Source of the DNA: Megaleporinus macrocephalus
Taxonomy: Eukaryota; Chordata; Actinopteri; Characiformes; Anostomidae
Length of the DNA: 64,000 nt
Assembly (NCBI GenBank): GCA_021613375.1
Contig: CM038716.1
Span: 17,615,524-17,679,523, forward strand
Direction of reading: 5' to 3'
The stretch's first letter is position 1; each line of letters starts with the position of its first letter. The notes below the pieces were generated by a model. It saw only the letters and a program-made list of their open reading frames with translations, did no database searches and was not told where the DNA came from. This document shows, one piece after another, positions 48,840-61,684 of this stretch. A program made the translations under genes and the position numbers.

Positions 48840-49310
48840 GTAAGTAGCATCTAACTTTAATAACTCGCTGATATGCAACCTTATCTTCAGAAGTTGCTTT
48901 TGGCGTTCAGCTCGCCGTAACTGAGTGGGAATCGGAGCGACGAATGCGTGGACACAATAAGGGCTGTCAGTCCTCCCTTACGTGCACGTTTTATTGGTTG
49001 TGGGTGTTTTTATTTATTTATATGTTTTTTGGCTTTACTGATAAACGAGCTTGGAGACTTTTTAAAATATGGGTTATAACTTCTTCCAGCGTTAAGGATG
49101 TTCTTTTTATCCCCCTCTGGAATAGCAGCTGTACTGGCTGCAGTGTGGACTGTGCTGGCTGAGCGCGCGCAGCAGTCGTGGATGAAATATTCAATCACAT
49201 AACGAAATATTACTCTTAAGATATTCACGGTGGGTGCCGCACTGCAGTTTCTGACTCGTCCTTTGGTTGGTACGCGTTGTGCTGTCTGGCAGGATGAAAT
49301 ACTTCTGCGT

Positions 49311-49503
<193 letters not shown>

Positions 49504-49907
49504 TGGATGATTGGAAACAGTCATTAAGCTGGGATAAAAGGATTGCATTGCTCTCGAGCCATTCTATAAGCTACAGAGCTTTAGACTTCCTTCATATAAT
49601 CGGCTGCTGGAACTGGACTGAACGTCAAAGTGAGCCTGCCATTAATGCGTCTCACCTGAAAACGTAGCGATTGCACGTTTTGCCAGTCTGAAAGGCTTCG
49701 CCTGCGATCTACTCGAACCAAATGCACGAATGGTCTCTCAGAAACCTGTTTAACCCCCTACAGACCGCCAACCAGACCAAAAAAACTTTTCAGTAGTTAC
49801 ATTTAGGCTTTAAACCCCAACATGCATCCGCAACAGACCTAAGACTGACCAATTCAACACGCGCGTCAGGAAATCAACACAGAACAAGTGTGGGGAAAAA
49901 AGGAGGG

Positions 49908-49978
49908 GTGCGCGCGCGCTCGTGTGTGTGTGTGTGTGCTTGTATGTGTGCGCGCGCGCGCCTGCGTGTGTGTGTGTT
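49908..49978. repeat. Alternating CG/TG tract (Z-DNA-prone)
   Basis: Runs of (CG)n, (TG)n, then (CG)n and (TG)n again, with two small breaks, give 71 bp of nearly perfect purine-pyrimidine alternation. Confidence 0.9.
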
Positions 49979-51520
49979 GAAATGTAATTTTGTTCGAATA
50001 TGAAATGTTTCCTAAAGCAGCGAATCAAAAGCCACTGCAGGCAGTTGCTGGTTGTACACAGCAATGCACGAGCTGATTGGCTAATGTTGTAAACCGTCAT
50101 TTTCTTAGTTTTGATCGTGACGAAAAATAATAAATCATTTGAAGGCCCCACCCATTCACAGCCCGTTTACTTCCTCTAGCCTACCTTTTGCAGCCTCCTT
50201 TCAAGATCAGTATCGAGCACGACCGTGTTTTGCAATGGCTTTTATTTGTACTAGCAGTGCCAATCATTTGACCCTTAATTGATTGAACCCCCATTAGCAA
50301 TGACCTGGCAAAATAAGATAACGAGATGAACGACCCTCATACGACCATATACACATGTAGCTTGTCTGATAGTGAAGTGTCCTTGTACATCTGCCCTATC
50401 TAGTTTAGGCTCATGGAGCACTATGACCAGGAGCACCAGAGGGGGGCAGGAATAGGACGATTCTGTGGGCCTTGATGAGACAGAGGCCCTCTTAAAATAT
50501 GGCATGACAAAAAAAAAATAGAAAAAGGAAAACAATGAGTGATTAAGAGGTGGAGGTGTTAATTGAAAGCAAGCATATGCTTAGTAACTGCAGTTGTCAG
50601 TGCCCCATGTCTTACTGCAGTGTTTTGGGCTTTTCGAGGTTTCCTTTAAGTGTTAAGACAATGTCAACTTTTATCTAACACTGAAAATCGAAGACGAAGC
50701 AGAAAGTGGTCCAGTGTCGGCTGTGTATGCAAAGTACACTCTCCATCTATCAGCCTGGGTATAAATTAAAACCAGAATGTTTGTGGAGTCCTCAGTGGGA
50801 TTTGAATAATATATCCATCTCATAATAAACAAAAACTGTTCATTATAGAGTTTTGCTCTGTCAGCCAAGAAACGACAAGCATTGCAGTTTAAGGCTGGTT
50901 GCATACAGCGTATTGATATGCAGGAATGTAGCTTATGTTTGTATTCATTGCTTGCTACATGCTAGAGATCACAGAGTATGGTGAAAGTAAGAGTTGGAAA
51001 TTACAGAACTTTAGCAAAACAAAGAGTAGAGCTATGAATATTTTGGACCATTTTAATGTTGCGTCAGGTTCTGTGATGTAGAATAAAGTGAGGCATGGGA
51101 CCAGTGCATCAAATCTTGAGGCACCTCTGACTATGATCAGGGCATGCGTGTAGGTGGAAACTGGAAAGCATGTGTTATTCTTGGCTCCAGTGCATATTTT
51201 GCTGTTTATTAACTGCAGTTTGATTGTTTGTTGTTAAAATGAGGCTGGTATGCTTAGCAAATGCCCTTCGTTCATCTACAAGGGTTAGGTTGGGGTGTCC
51301 AAAAGGGTTATTTGGAGCAATTTTATAGCAATACTGTTTAGTTTTCCTGGAAGTTCTTTAAAAATCTTAATCCAAACCACTCAACTGAACGGACATCACC
51401 CCAATAACCCCTATTATAATTTGTATGATTGTAACTCTGCATTGCAAATAAGACACTCATTACTCACATACTTTACTCTTGCAATAATAGCAATTCTTTC
51501 CATTCTGCATTACCATAGAT
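49979..51520. other. Intronic sequence, nothing recognised
   Basis: No gene or element recognised. Confidence 0.5.
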
Positions 51521-51521
51521 G

Positions 51522-52005
51522 TCCAAAAGTTTGTAGACATCTGCTTGTTTAATGTTTCGTTCTGAAATTAAGGATGTTACTAGGGAGTTGTTCCCCTGTT
51601 TGCTGTAGTAACAGCTTCTACACTTCTGAGAAAGCTTTATACTAGATTGTGATGCCTTGCAAGGATTTGGCTGCATTCGGCCACTGGGGTATTAGTAAAG
51701 GTCAGGTACTGACGTTCAAATCTGAACCCCAAACATCATTCCAACTCACCCTGAAGACACTGGAAGAAGCATCTTGTCTCGAGAGAAAACAGTTCCCCAG
51801 CCCAATGCGGGTCTTTTTGCCCCCCTGACCCATGCCTGGCATTGGTCAGCTGCTCCAGAGTGTCCCTATCTGTTTGCAATGCCTTTCCATTGAGATTATA
51901 CAGGCCATGTGCACCATTAAACACCTGTGTCAGTAATAGGTGCACCTGATAGAAGCACTAATTCACTAATTAGAATGGGCTGTTTGGATACGTTTGGGCA
52001 TATAA
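51522..52005. mobile_element. Internally deleted Tc1-like element (MITE-like)
   Basis: The left end ATGTCCAAAAGTTTGTAGAC and the right end GTTTGGATACGTTTGGGCAT are imperfect inverses. The interior (GTAACAGCTTCTACACTTCTGAGAAAGC, split here as AACAGCTTCTACACTTCTGA and GAAAGC, and GGCATTGGTCAGCTGCTCCA) resembles Tc1-type elements whose ends read GTCCAAAAGTTTGTGGACA. No transposase frame remains. Confidence 0.62.
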
Positions 52006-53953
52006 TGAATCTCTCTCGTTCATTCTCTCTCTCTCATCGACTGCTTATACAGACAGAAGGCACAAGGCAGGGTCTTTCAAAGGTGACCCTCACATGATGT
52101 CCATGATAAGGTCATACTGAACGCTTATCTGGTTAAAAGAGATGTTTTGAAAATGCAGTCTCTGCACATAAATGCCTGCATTTCCTCCATGAAAGTCACG
52201 CTGGGATGTGTGTACTTGTGTGAGATCACGGTGTGTGTATTCCTGACACTGTCGCTGGGCCAAGCTGCTGGTTTACCTTGAGCTGTGTGTGGCAGTGGCC
52301 TGTGCGTCAGGCCTGGATGATCTGCTCCGTTTCAGCTGGTAGCTCCTGATTACCCTGTCCAGCTGACCACTCAACCATGGGCAGATGTGTCAGGGCAGTG
52401 CTGTGTGAGGAAGGCCAGCTGAAGCTAAGGTGTCTGTCATGGCAGCATAGGAGCCGGTGCATGTCCCTAAGGTGTGTGAAGGTGGAATAAATTTGAGTTA
52501 TTTACCTCCTTAAAGGGGATTTCTTTGGTGTCATGTAGAACACTAATTTCTGTCAGGGCAGGCAGTAAGGAAATGTTTCATATATTATTGTTATAAATTA
52601 CATCTCAACATGCTTTTCTGAGCATATCATGTGTATCATTAGTGCTATTCTATTACATACAGTTCTATAATAATAAGCAACTGCATGTAACAAAGAAATT
52701 AAAACAAGCATAGTCCATAAATAACAACAACCAGTGTTTGTTTAGATATATAAAAAAAAAGGGGAATCTCTTGTACTGACCCTTGTAGACATTACGCACA
52801 GTCCTACAGGCATATATAATATATTTGTCAATGATAACTTTACAAGAGAAGGAACAAAAAATACTTTTAATGCATGTCATGATGCCACCTCTGGGCCATT
52901 TCTTTTGGCACATTCATCATGTAATTTACATAATAATAGAATTATATAATATAACATGATAAATAGCATAAAAATAATTATAATCTGATGCATATTTAAC
53001 CATCTAGTAGCTGAAAATATACTTTTCTTTAGGAACATTATTGTTGGCTAAATTAATTTTGTGTATGCATGTTTTCATCCCTCACAGTTAAGTTACTTAT
53101 AATAATTCTAACTTATTTTGTTTTTCAACTGTTCTGTGCATTTTTCTGGCTAAAACAACACATTTGTTTTATTTTACAAATTTTATTTAGATTTTTTCAA
53201 AATAGTTTTATATGTCTTCTGTGACATTGGCATATTGATTTTCAGCAGTGTTTAAAACAGAAAATCTGAACACAAAAGAACAAAAATTGTGTTTGTGTGT
53301 GGTTGGGACACATGGTTTTAAAGTTAAATAAAATAATCAGTTTTCATTTACTTTTTTAACCCTCTATTCTCACTGCTGAGTAATACTGACCAGAGCGTTG
53401 TTTGTGTAATATAAACTTGCAGGGAAGCTGTAAGCACGATCGATTAGTCATTTTCCATTTACATGCTCATTACACTAATTAAGACCAGCAGAAATGAACA
53501 AAGTATTACAAATATTCTTTCTATGTTTTTAGGCATTCAAACAGGTCAACATAACAGGAGGGCTAAATGGTTAAGATGGAATCAAAGAAATCCAGAGTTG
53601 TTTGGTATGAAATGTTCAGTTCGACAGAAACCTGCGAAGCCAGAATTGTTCACAGTGGGGGTGATGGGAACCAGACGTCTGAAGAGTTTAATGCCTTTAA
53701 AAGCTTCCTCACAGAAAGTTATTGCTTGAATTGATTGAAATGATTATATAGCTGCTGTCTTCTATTTCCTTTACCTCTACTTGCCTTTAGTATGTATTTT
53801 CCTTTGTATTTTAACTTAATTTAATCTTCCTGTGTACCAAAGGTTTTTCAGTCTTTTTTTTTTTTACACTTAAATGTTATTTCTGTATATTTTTCTTTGT
53901 ATTTTAGGATGATTTAATTTACTAAAATGTGCTGTATGTAGTTAAAAAGATAT
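52006..53953. other. Intronic sequence; 52200-52480 richer in G+C
   Basis: No gene recognised. The 52200-52480 block is less AT-rich and free of recognisable repeats. An 88-codon frame at 53463-53729 contains RRAKWLRWNQRNPELFGM and is preceded by a CTATGTTTTTAG acceptor-like site, but it lacks other gene features and may be a repeat fossil. Confidence 0.4.
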
Positions 53954-54050
53954 ATAATAATAATAATAATAATAATAACAATACTACTACTACTACTACT
54001 AATAATAATAATAATATTTTTGTATTATTATTATTATTATTATTATTATT
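53954..54050. repeat. Compound, self-complementary TAA/TAC/TTA microsatellite
   Basis: (TAA)n, then (TAC)n, then (TAA)n is followed after TTTTTG by (TTA)n. The last two blocks are inverse copies and can form a hairpin. Confidence 0.92.
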
Positions 54051-54705
54051 GAATGCTTACCATTGCCTGGTACAAGAAAGCAAAGCGGTGGCTTCAAAAT
54101 AATGTGCAGCCCCTTTTTCAGTCCAATTAATTTGTATTTACCCACCAATTTCTTTAGTGCATCATGCAGACTATGAACTGTTAACCATGTGTTCACTGGT
54201 GCAAAAGAAATCCAGGCTTGCTGCTTGAGTTTTATTACCTTTGCTATTTGCGCTGTAATATCAGAACGGCAAAATGATGTGCAGTCAGAAAGTTATAACA
54301 CGCTTATGTGGTAAAATCCAACCAATGTAAACTGGTGAAATTGGTATGAAAATATCATATACACTTTCGAGGAACTCAGTAATGCAGGCTGGCTGCAAAA
54401 CCAAAATGTGAACTACTGTGTTATGTAAAGCAGCGGAGGCTTCCACTTTAAGCTCCACATTGCATGTTTTTTAGAGCTAATTTGCATGCAAATCGATCCG
54501 CGTCAGCCTGCTCAATCTATGTACATCAATATAACAGGGATCAGATGAACCCTTCATGCCTTCAGCAACTCCCGAAGACCAAAATAAGATCCATAGACAA
54601 CTTATCTAGAATTTAAGTGAAAGGAAATGGTTACAGAGGTGGTTTCTATAGTTAGATGTGGGAAAGATGGGGAGAGATCTTAGGCCTTCAGTTCCCATTC
54701 GACAC

Positions 54706-54821
<116 letters not shown>

Positions 54822-55049
54822 ATTTATCATTTTGACATATCTTCTTTCCTTTCTTGCATAAAGGTGACCTTCCACATACACCAGTAAATGATTTAACATT
54901 CTCTTTTAACTAAACTAATGATGTTCTCTTTTAACTAAACCAAGTTGAATATACAGCAAAAACAAAAGCTTTCACAGATCAAATATTCAAATAATCACAG
55001 ATGTTACCTCTTCAGGAATTTCTAAGGCCCCCAAAAAGATGATACTAGG

Positions 55050-55740
55050 CCAAGGGTGTAGGAACGGGTTTGACATTGGGGGACACACATTTACTAATAT
55101 AAATCAAAGCCCACCCTATCCCCTAAATATTACCTATAAGCTGATTCCACTGTAGGTAAGGTAGCAAATCACTGTATAGTGACGTAGAGCAACATTTGTG
55201 GAATTACAGTAAATTGCAAATAAATAAACAAAATACAACATTATCTGTACGTCTGTTTATTATTGAATAAATCCAATTAAAGATAACTTCACAAACTAAA
55301 CAAAGTACTTCACATTACATGGTACTGTTAGAAAACAGTATAAACAGTAAACAGACCACCTGCAACATTAGCATGTTAAATTTAAATAAAAAAATCCATC
55401 AGATAGTGCCTCCTAGCTAACAATAACAGAATAAAGAGTGAATCAGAAATATGGACTGCTGATAAGGACTGCATTGTGTTGGTTCTGAGTGATAAAGTAC
55501 AAAAAGTCAAATAAAACACTGACGCCGTGTGCGCGCGCGATGCGAAAAGAGAAGCTGGATCATACCATTTTGCAAGGCGGGGTGCTGCTGCTGTCTTTTT
55601 GTTGTTAAAATAATTGGTTTAACCATATACTGTTTGTCAGAGACAAATTAATGTTAAAAGAAAAATAATACTTAATAATAATAATTACTATAATCTTTAG
55701 GGGTGCTGGGACTCTAAACTAGCGCTAGCTCCGCCCCTGG
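55050..55740. mobile_element. Possible DNA element of unknown class
   Basis: CCAAGGGTGTAGGAACGGGT (55053) and the inverse of GCTAGCTCCGCCCCTGG (ending 55740) share a CCARGGGYGKAG-type terminal sequence. CAAGGGTGTAGGAACGG and GGGACACACATTTACTAATA look like a fish repeat I have met but cannot name. Ends and target duplication are not proven. Confidence 0.4.
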
Positions 55741-56189
55741 TCTGCAGTTTGGGAGGTGGCCAAAGACTAATGTAAATTTACGTTTCAGAGTGTTTTCTGA
55801 CTAAAGTTAATATAAACATTAACTAACCCAAACCCCTCTAGTCTGTTACCATAACAACACATTATACTAAAGCCATTATACACTGACCTCGCGTTTAAAG
55901 CTGGCGCGAGCTGCCCGATGCTCCAGCGAGGTGAGAGCTTCGGTCAGTGAATCTGCCGACAGCAGGATATTTCTGAACAGGCATCTCAACTCAAACCTTA
56001 ACAAAGTTAACGACTACCTAACAACCAGAGTCTGTTGCTGACAACAAACACAATGCCTGAATTGCTTAAGTTTTGCGCGCTTTTAAAATAAGGTGTTTTA
56101 AAACAGTTTCTGCTTTTTCAGTGGTTTAATTTTTGGGTGGGACAAATCTACCTATTTCTGATATTGGGTGGGACATGTGGGAAATGTCA

Positions 56190-57010
56190 AAGGCTATAGG
56201 CAAAAGTCTATGGATCCCTGGTCAAATGACATGTTTTGTTATTTTCTTAATGGAAATTATTGAACACATCCTCTACAGAGAACACACCTCTGTATATTTT
56301 AATGCACAATTACTATTAATCTGCAAAATTTTGCATTTTGGAAAAAAAATCAAATGTGGCACTCTAAATTATTGTCCTTTTAATATATTATGTTTTTTTC
56401 CAATATGGCAAATTCAGCAAGTAAATTAAAAAAGTCTCACAGTGCATTATCATGCTGGAAGTAGCCACTAGAAGTTGGTAAATTATGGCCTTGAAGGGAG
56501 ACACACGGCCAGCAACAATACTCAAATAGGCTGTAGCTTTCAAGGGATGCTTGATTAATATTAGTGGGTCAATTTTGCCAAAAAACATACCCTATTACAC
56601 CACCTCCACCACCCTGGACTGTTAACACAAGGCAGGTTACTTCCAAGGATTCAGGCTGTTATCGTCAAAATCTGTGACATCTGTGTGTTTTAGCAGAAAC
56701 TGAGATTCATAAGACCAGGCTGCGTTTTCCACTCTTCCAGTGTCCAGTTCTGGTGAGCGTGTGCAAACTGCAGCCTCTGTTTCTTCTACTGTTAAAGCCC
56801 ATCTTCCTCAAGATCCAACGTGTTGTTCATTCAGTAATGCCTTTCTGTTCATCACAATCAATAGTCTTTCTGTCAACTCGAACCAGGCTGACCATTCTCA
56901 GTGGACCTCTCTCTTTAACATGATGCTTCTGTCCCCGGAACTTTGCTTGCTGCTTTTCTCTGCACCATTCGGAGTAAACTCTAGAGAATACTGTGTGTGA
57001 AACTCAGCAG
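56190..57010 (-). pseudogene. Decayed Tc1-like element and transposase (minus strand)
   Basis: On the minus strand, LRKMGFNSRR then LQFAHAHQNWTLEEWKT (about 56690-56830) match the pre-catalytic LRFAKEHQNWT---W block of a Tc1 subfamily. FQHDNA (near 56450) marks the second catalytic aspartate region. Many stops and frameshifts lie between. The flank at 56190-56430 (GCAAAAGTCTATGGATCCCT) looks like a Tc1 end. Different subfamily from 22510 and 32991. Confidence 0.7.
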
Positions 57011-57472
57011 TAATAGTAATAAATTGTTCAACAATTGGGTGAATGGATAATTGGATGATTTTTTCAGTGACATCACAAAAAGAGTCAATTAAAAACATGC
57101 TGTCTATGGTGCCTAATTTCCATTCACCAATTATGATGCGAAATGAATGGTACACTTTGAACCAGGGAACAAATGATACAACATAAAAGAATTTAAAAGA
57201 AATGATGCTGGTGAACTTTTTGGTGTCGTCTTCCACAACATAGGCCCTTTAAAAAAGGGTTAAAAATAATCCTCCTTATGCAATAAGGCCTGACCTGAGA
57301 TGGAGGGAAAGAAACTTTCATTGTGTGTGGGGCCTTAGCTGTGGGCAGATGGAAGAAAGAAGTGAATGGCGGTTAGTAATAAGCACAAGGGCATGCAGTG
57401 AAAGCAGAAGACAAGAACACCTGTGGTTCGGCTCCTATACCCTCCACACCTGTTTGCAATCTCTCTCTCTCC

Positions 57473-57515
<43 letters not shown>

Positions 57516-59160
57516 CTCTCTTGCTCCCTCCCTTTAATCTCCTCCTCTCACAGAGCCACTCTCCTCACCTTCATCCCCCCCGAGTCTGCACCTCAAACAG
57601 CCAGAGACACTTAAACAGCCTGCATCTGCTTAGCACTGTAGGATATATTGGCTCTGGGATTACACTGGGCCTGTAGTTATCAGAGGGGCAGTGGTTTTGT
57701 TTTTGCAGTGCAGAGAGTAGGCGTGAACGTTACTGCATAGCCAATACATGTTCACTGCGACATTATTAGAAGAAATTGATCGTTTGACTGAACATTTGAC
57801 TGAAAACTATTGTACGGCTGCGTCGAACACTGCAGAGACTCATCTCGTTCCATCTTGACGTCTTGTCATAAGATTTAATAGCTGTCAGGCTTTTCATTCG
57901 CTCATAACACTGACATCCACTATAATTGAAAAGGAAATTGCAAAATGTTTCTTGTAACACTTACATCTCACAGAGCAGGCCCATAATCAACTGTGACCTT
58001 GTAGTTTTAACTATTCGCTGTAAAGGTGACTTTTCCCTTTAAAATAGAGCTCGTATAACAATAATCTGTGTTTTATATTTTGTTATAAAATGACTGTATC
58101 CAATAAAAATCATGTTTCCTTTTGGAGTTTCTTAAAACCTAAATTGATAGGCCCCTAATAATAACCTCATTCTGATCATTTACATGAAAGTGAAACAGAT
58201 GCTAAATTCAAGCGAAGCTCATTGCTAAGCTGCTTTACCCATGAAAGCATGAGCTTCTATCTATGGTATTCGTAACTGAACTAGAGATACAGCACTGGTC
58301 TGCCTCAGGGGGGCACTGTAGCAAATCAGTTCTCCCAGTTGGTTCTTCATATTCTAGCAATTGTAACTATTACCTTTGCAATAAGCAAAAACAAAACAAA
58401 CAAACAAACAAAAAAAACTATATTCTGCAGCCAGCATGAGAGCCACCTTCCAAACACCAGGGTGTATTTCTCACTGTTTCATCCACCAGGTGAAATCAAG
58501 TGACCCTCTGTGGTACTGGTTTTGACTTGGAAATACGTCACCTGTGCATTTTCTGATTGACGTTAACATTAAAGCCACCAGGGTGACAATTTTTACAAGC
58601 TGAGGAGCAATTTCACTTATTTTGATGTAATAATACAGTCATTGCAATGCAAACAAAGTTGTTAAGGGGGGGTTGAAAGAACCCAGACCTCTTAAAGAGT
58701 TTGATGGTTACAAAAATGGTTGGTGCTCAACACACTGAAGGTTGCAACGTCTATTGCCCAAACATAACCATCATTTCAAGGTGGAGAGGTGCTTGCAGAG
58801 GTGCTTGCAGCCACTATTATCACTACATATAAAAACTATATTGTTCCATAAACTTCATAGACTTCCATAAATGATTATTTTCTTTGGAGACTAATTTGCA
58901 CTGCATGTATCCCTCCAGTATGTATGGACTGTAAAATTAATCTTTAGGCCCAAATCTCAAACTATCATAAAATAATATTTCAGCCATCAAGCAGTGTCTT
59001 CATAACCATATTACGTAAGGACTTTCTATTAGACATATTTCAGAGACATTAAACCCACAAAAAATGATTCTGATTCAGTATATTCCCATGAAATGGAGCA
59101 TTATATATGTATATGTAGCAATTTATATATTGCATTGTTGCTATTAATTATCCTGAAAAA
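57011..59160. other. Intronic sequence, nothing recognised
   Basis: No gene. It contains a CT-rich tract at 57461-57535. Confidence 0.5.
57461..57535. repeat. (CT)n-rich tract
   Basis: A polypyrimidine run of mostly CT repeats followed by T8. Confidence 0.9.
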
Positions 59161-59335
59161 CCAACATAAAACCAGCATTTGCTGTGTGGTATGTCCAAGC
59201 CGAGTGACCGGCTACACCAGCTCCAGGCCAGCATAGACCAGCATAAACCTGATTAAACCAGCTCCAGATTGGCACTATACCATCTTAAACCAGCATGAAG
59301 TGCATGCTGATCTATGCTGTTTTTTAACAGCAGGT
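59160..59335. repeat. ACCAGC-rich interspersed repeat
   Basis: Repeated ACCAGCAT/AAACCAGC words (at least eight) end with the inverse GCATGCTGATCTATGCTG. The layout resembles short foldback elements common in fish built on ACCAGCATA...TATGCTGGT. Family not assigned. Confidence 0.55.
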
Positions 59336-60169
59336 CTGGAGGCCACACTGCAAACTCTACACACAATAGAACTTTTTGCAACTTCATCAGAACTAAGCTG
59401 AGCTTTTGCACCCCATCCCTCCCCAAAATATTGCTTTGTCTACAGATTTTACCTGAACGCAGCCAAGATCTTGACCTATACAAACTTTCCCAGAGCAAGC
59501 AAAGTGCAGCCAAACAACAGCAACCAACAAACTCATTTGAGTTTTCCAATTTGACTTTCCTCTGATACAGCCCGTCCACAAGTATCTGTTGTAATTGACT
59601 GAGCATTGCCTCTTATCACATAGCTGAGCTTCAATTACTGCAGAGCTATGGAAGACGCCTCAGACCTCCCTGCATGCCGAGCAGCTCATTTGTACAAGGA
59701 CACTCCAGGAATCACAATGGGATTAAAGCAGAGGCCAGTGTACACTGTCTTTCTCAGGTCAGCTCCCATCCCTCCATCCCTCCCCACTCCTGTTTCCAGG
59801 TATGAAGCCATATCATATCACCTCAAGCTGATAAGTAATTAGCAGCATGTCAGGATGTACTGTGTGCCTTTTTTATCGTGTGCCACTCTTTCCAGAAGTG
59901 TCATGCCTGTCGGCTCGGTCACACTGCTGCCCAGAAGAGAGTAGCGGTGCTGTCACTGTGCTATGTTAAATGGCCCATATCCTATACTTTTTGATCGCTT
60001 GAAATTATATGCAAAGGTTTGACCACCTCTCGGTTCATATGACTTTTTATAGATTTTCCAGGTGAATACAAGTTAACACATCCTCTATACAGAAAAAAAT
60101 AGATGGCATTTTTCTGCAAATGCTAGCTCACAGTTTCTATTTACTCGCTTTTAATACTCAAATGTACTC
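59336..60169. other. Intronic sequence, possible short Tc1-end fragment
   Basis: No gene. GCAAAGGTTTGACCACCTCT then TTAACACATCCTCTATACAG (60010-60095) resembles the Tc1-end flank at 56200. Confidence 0.4.
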
Positions 60170-60400
60170 GCGTTTTAAGGAGCAATTTGTAAGAAGATGT
60201 AACCTGTTGAATTTAGGTTCATCTGCAGGAGTAGAAAGCAATACAAATACTACCTCTTGTTTTTCTAAGTTTATATCACTTCTTTTGTTTGCTGCTGAAT
60301 GTGGTTTCTTGTAGTGGATGACTGGCAACAGCTTCAGCCACTGTTGTGTTCACTCTTGTTTTAATTGGCCTCTTATCCTTAAATGAAAAATGATTAAACA
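60170..60400 (+). mobile_element. Unassigned repeat family RF1, copy D (degenerate)
   Basis: AAGGAGCAATTTGTAAGAAG, TTTATATCACTTCTTTTGTT, TTGCTGCTGAATGTGG and TTCACTCTTGTTTTAATTGGCC follow the order of copies A-C, but the frame is broken. Confidence 0.5.
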
Positions 60401-60709
60401 AATGAAGCAGCACCTTCAATGGGATTAACAAGAAGAATAAGATATCCAAAAAGCATCGCTGCAAAGAAATAAACATTTTATTTTTCTACACCATTTGAAC
60501 ACGACCACTGCCCTTTATACCCTGTGAAACTTTCCTGATGAACGGACCAATAGAAATTACTCACTCGCTCCAAAATCAAACCTCTTTACACTGAACATAA
60601 ATAAATGTACGGTTAAAACGTGGATCTCCAGGAGTAGTTTTGGCAGTTTAAGCACTTCATGGCAGCATTTTGAGCAGCATCTGTCCATGCCCTTTACCGG
60701 CACCTGAAA

Positions 60710-61130
60710 TCTCAGCACAAATTGTGTGGTTTCCTCTTTGGAGTGGAAATGAGATGCTGGCTTGGTCATTAGTGGATGATAATGAGGTGAGCGAGACAAA
60801 CAACCCTAAGCCCTGTTGGTTTTGCTAATATTAATAATTAATTGCTGATTAAGTGGCTAATTGCGGTAGAAAGGTCAATGTCAACGTGAAGGCCACTGAT
60901 GTAGAGGCTCGGTGGTGTTGGATAGGATGACACAGCAGGCCTGTGTTGACAGGAATCCCAGGTGTTCTCCGGTTGCTCTTACATGTCTGCCTGCTACAGG
61001 CTCGCTTTTTCCCATTGTGCCACGAGCCATGAGTGCTGAGATAGGGATTCTGTCCGCCCCCTCGGGCAGACGCTGGCATCTGCCTCTCCGCCCCGTCACA
61101 CCTCACTGCTGACATATGACGCGCCCAGAA
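60710..61130. other. Unique, repeat-free block; candidate cis-regulatory element
   Basis: No repeats or coding signal. The left part has clustered homeodomain-type cores (TAATATTAATAATTAATTGC, then CTGATTAAGTGGCTAATTGC at 60827-60864), and the right part is unusually GC-rich for this intron. Function is inference only. Confidence 0.3.
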
Positions 61131-61224
61131 TGGAGTTTGTGGAATAGAGAGGTAATGAGCAGGCAAGTGTACATATGCTGCAGAAAGTATCCGCCATATA
61201 TACAAACGCACATTCATCTACATA

Positions 61225-61580
61225 CAGAGCTGTGCAAAAGTCCACTCTTCATCTCAGATGTCCAGTTTCAGTGGAACAGTTTCTTGACAGCTATGCATTA
61301 TTTCAGGCCCATAGCTGTCTTCTCACAGTGAAAGGATGGACAGAAACACCTGTGGATTTGTCAGATATCGACGATGTAAGCTTTAAATACAGTTTATCTG
61401 ATGGTAACAGTTTTGGTGGTCTACCAGGTCTTGCACATGTTGACGTCAAAAAGCAATGCTGTAGAAGATCTGCTTCTGGTTCTTTTAAATTTAATGGTTC
61501 CTACTGAGATTTTTAAAAAACCATCCACTCGTTAGGGCTGTTTTAAATTGTAATTGGCAAGATTTTTAGGGTTATTTATT
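61225..61580 (+). mobile_element. Unassigned repeat family RF3, copy 2
   Basis: Starts AGCTGTGCAAAAGTCCACTC, a Tc1-end-like sequence, and shares GTCTTCTCACAG, ACACCTGTGGATTTGTCAG and GGTGGTCTACCAGG with 27545-27910. The long frame it contains is not shared with the other copy, so I do not call a gene. Confidence 0.55.
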
Positions 61581-61684
61581 CCAAAATTAACAAAAATAGT
61601 CAACAAAACGTGAAGAAATAACCATTTTGATTATACGTCAATGGCATCTATGTATAGTGTTTCAGCTATAGCTGCAAAGTTAGC

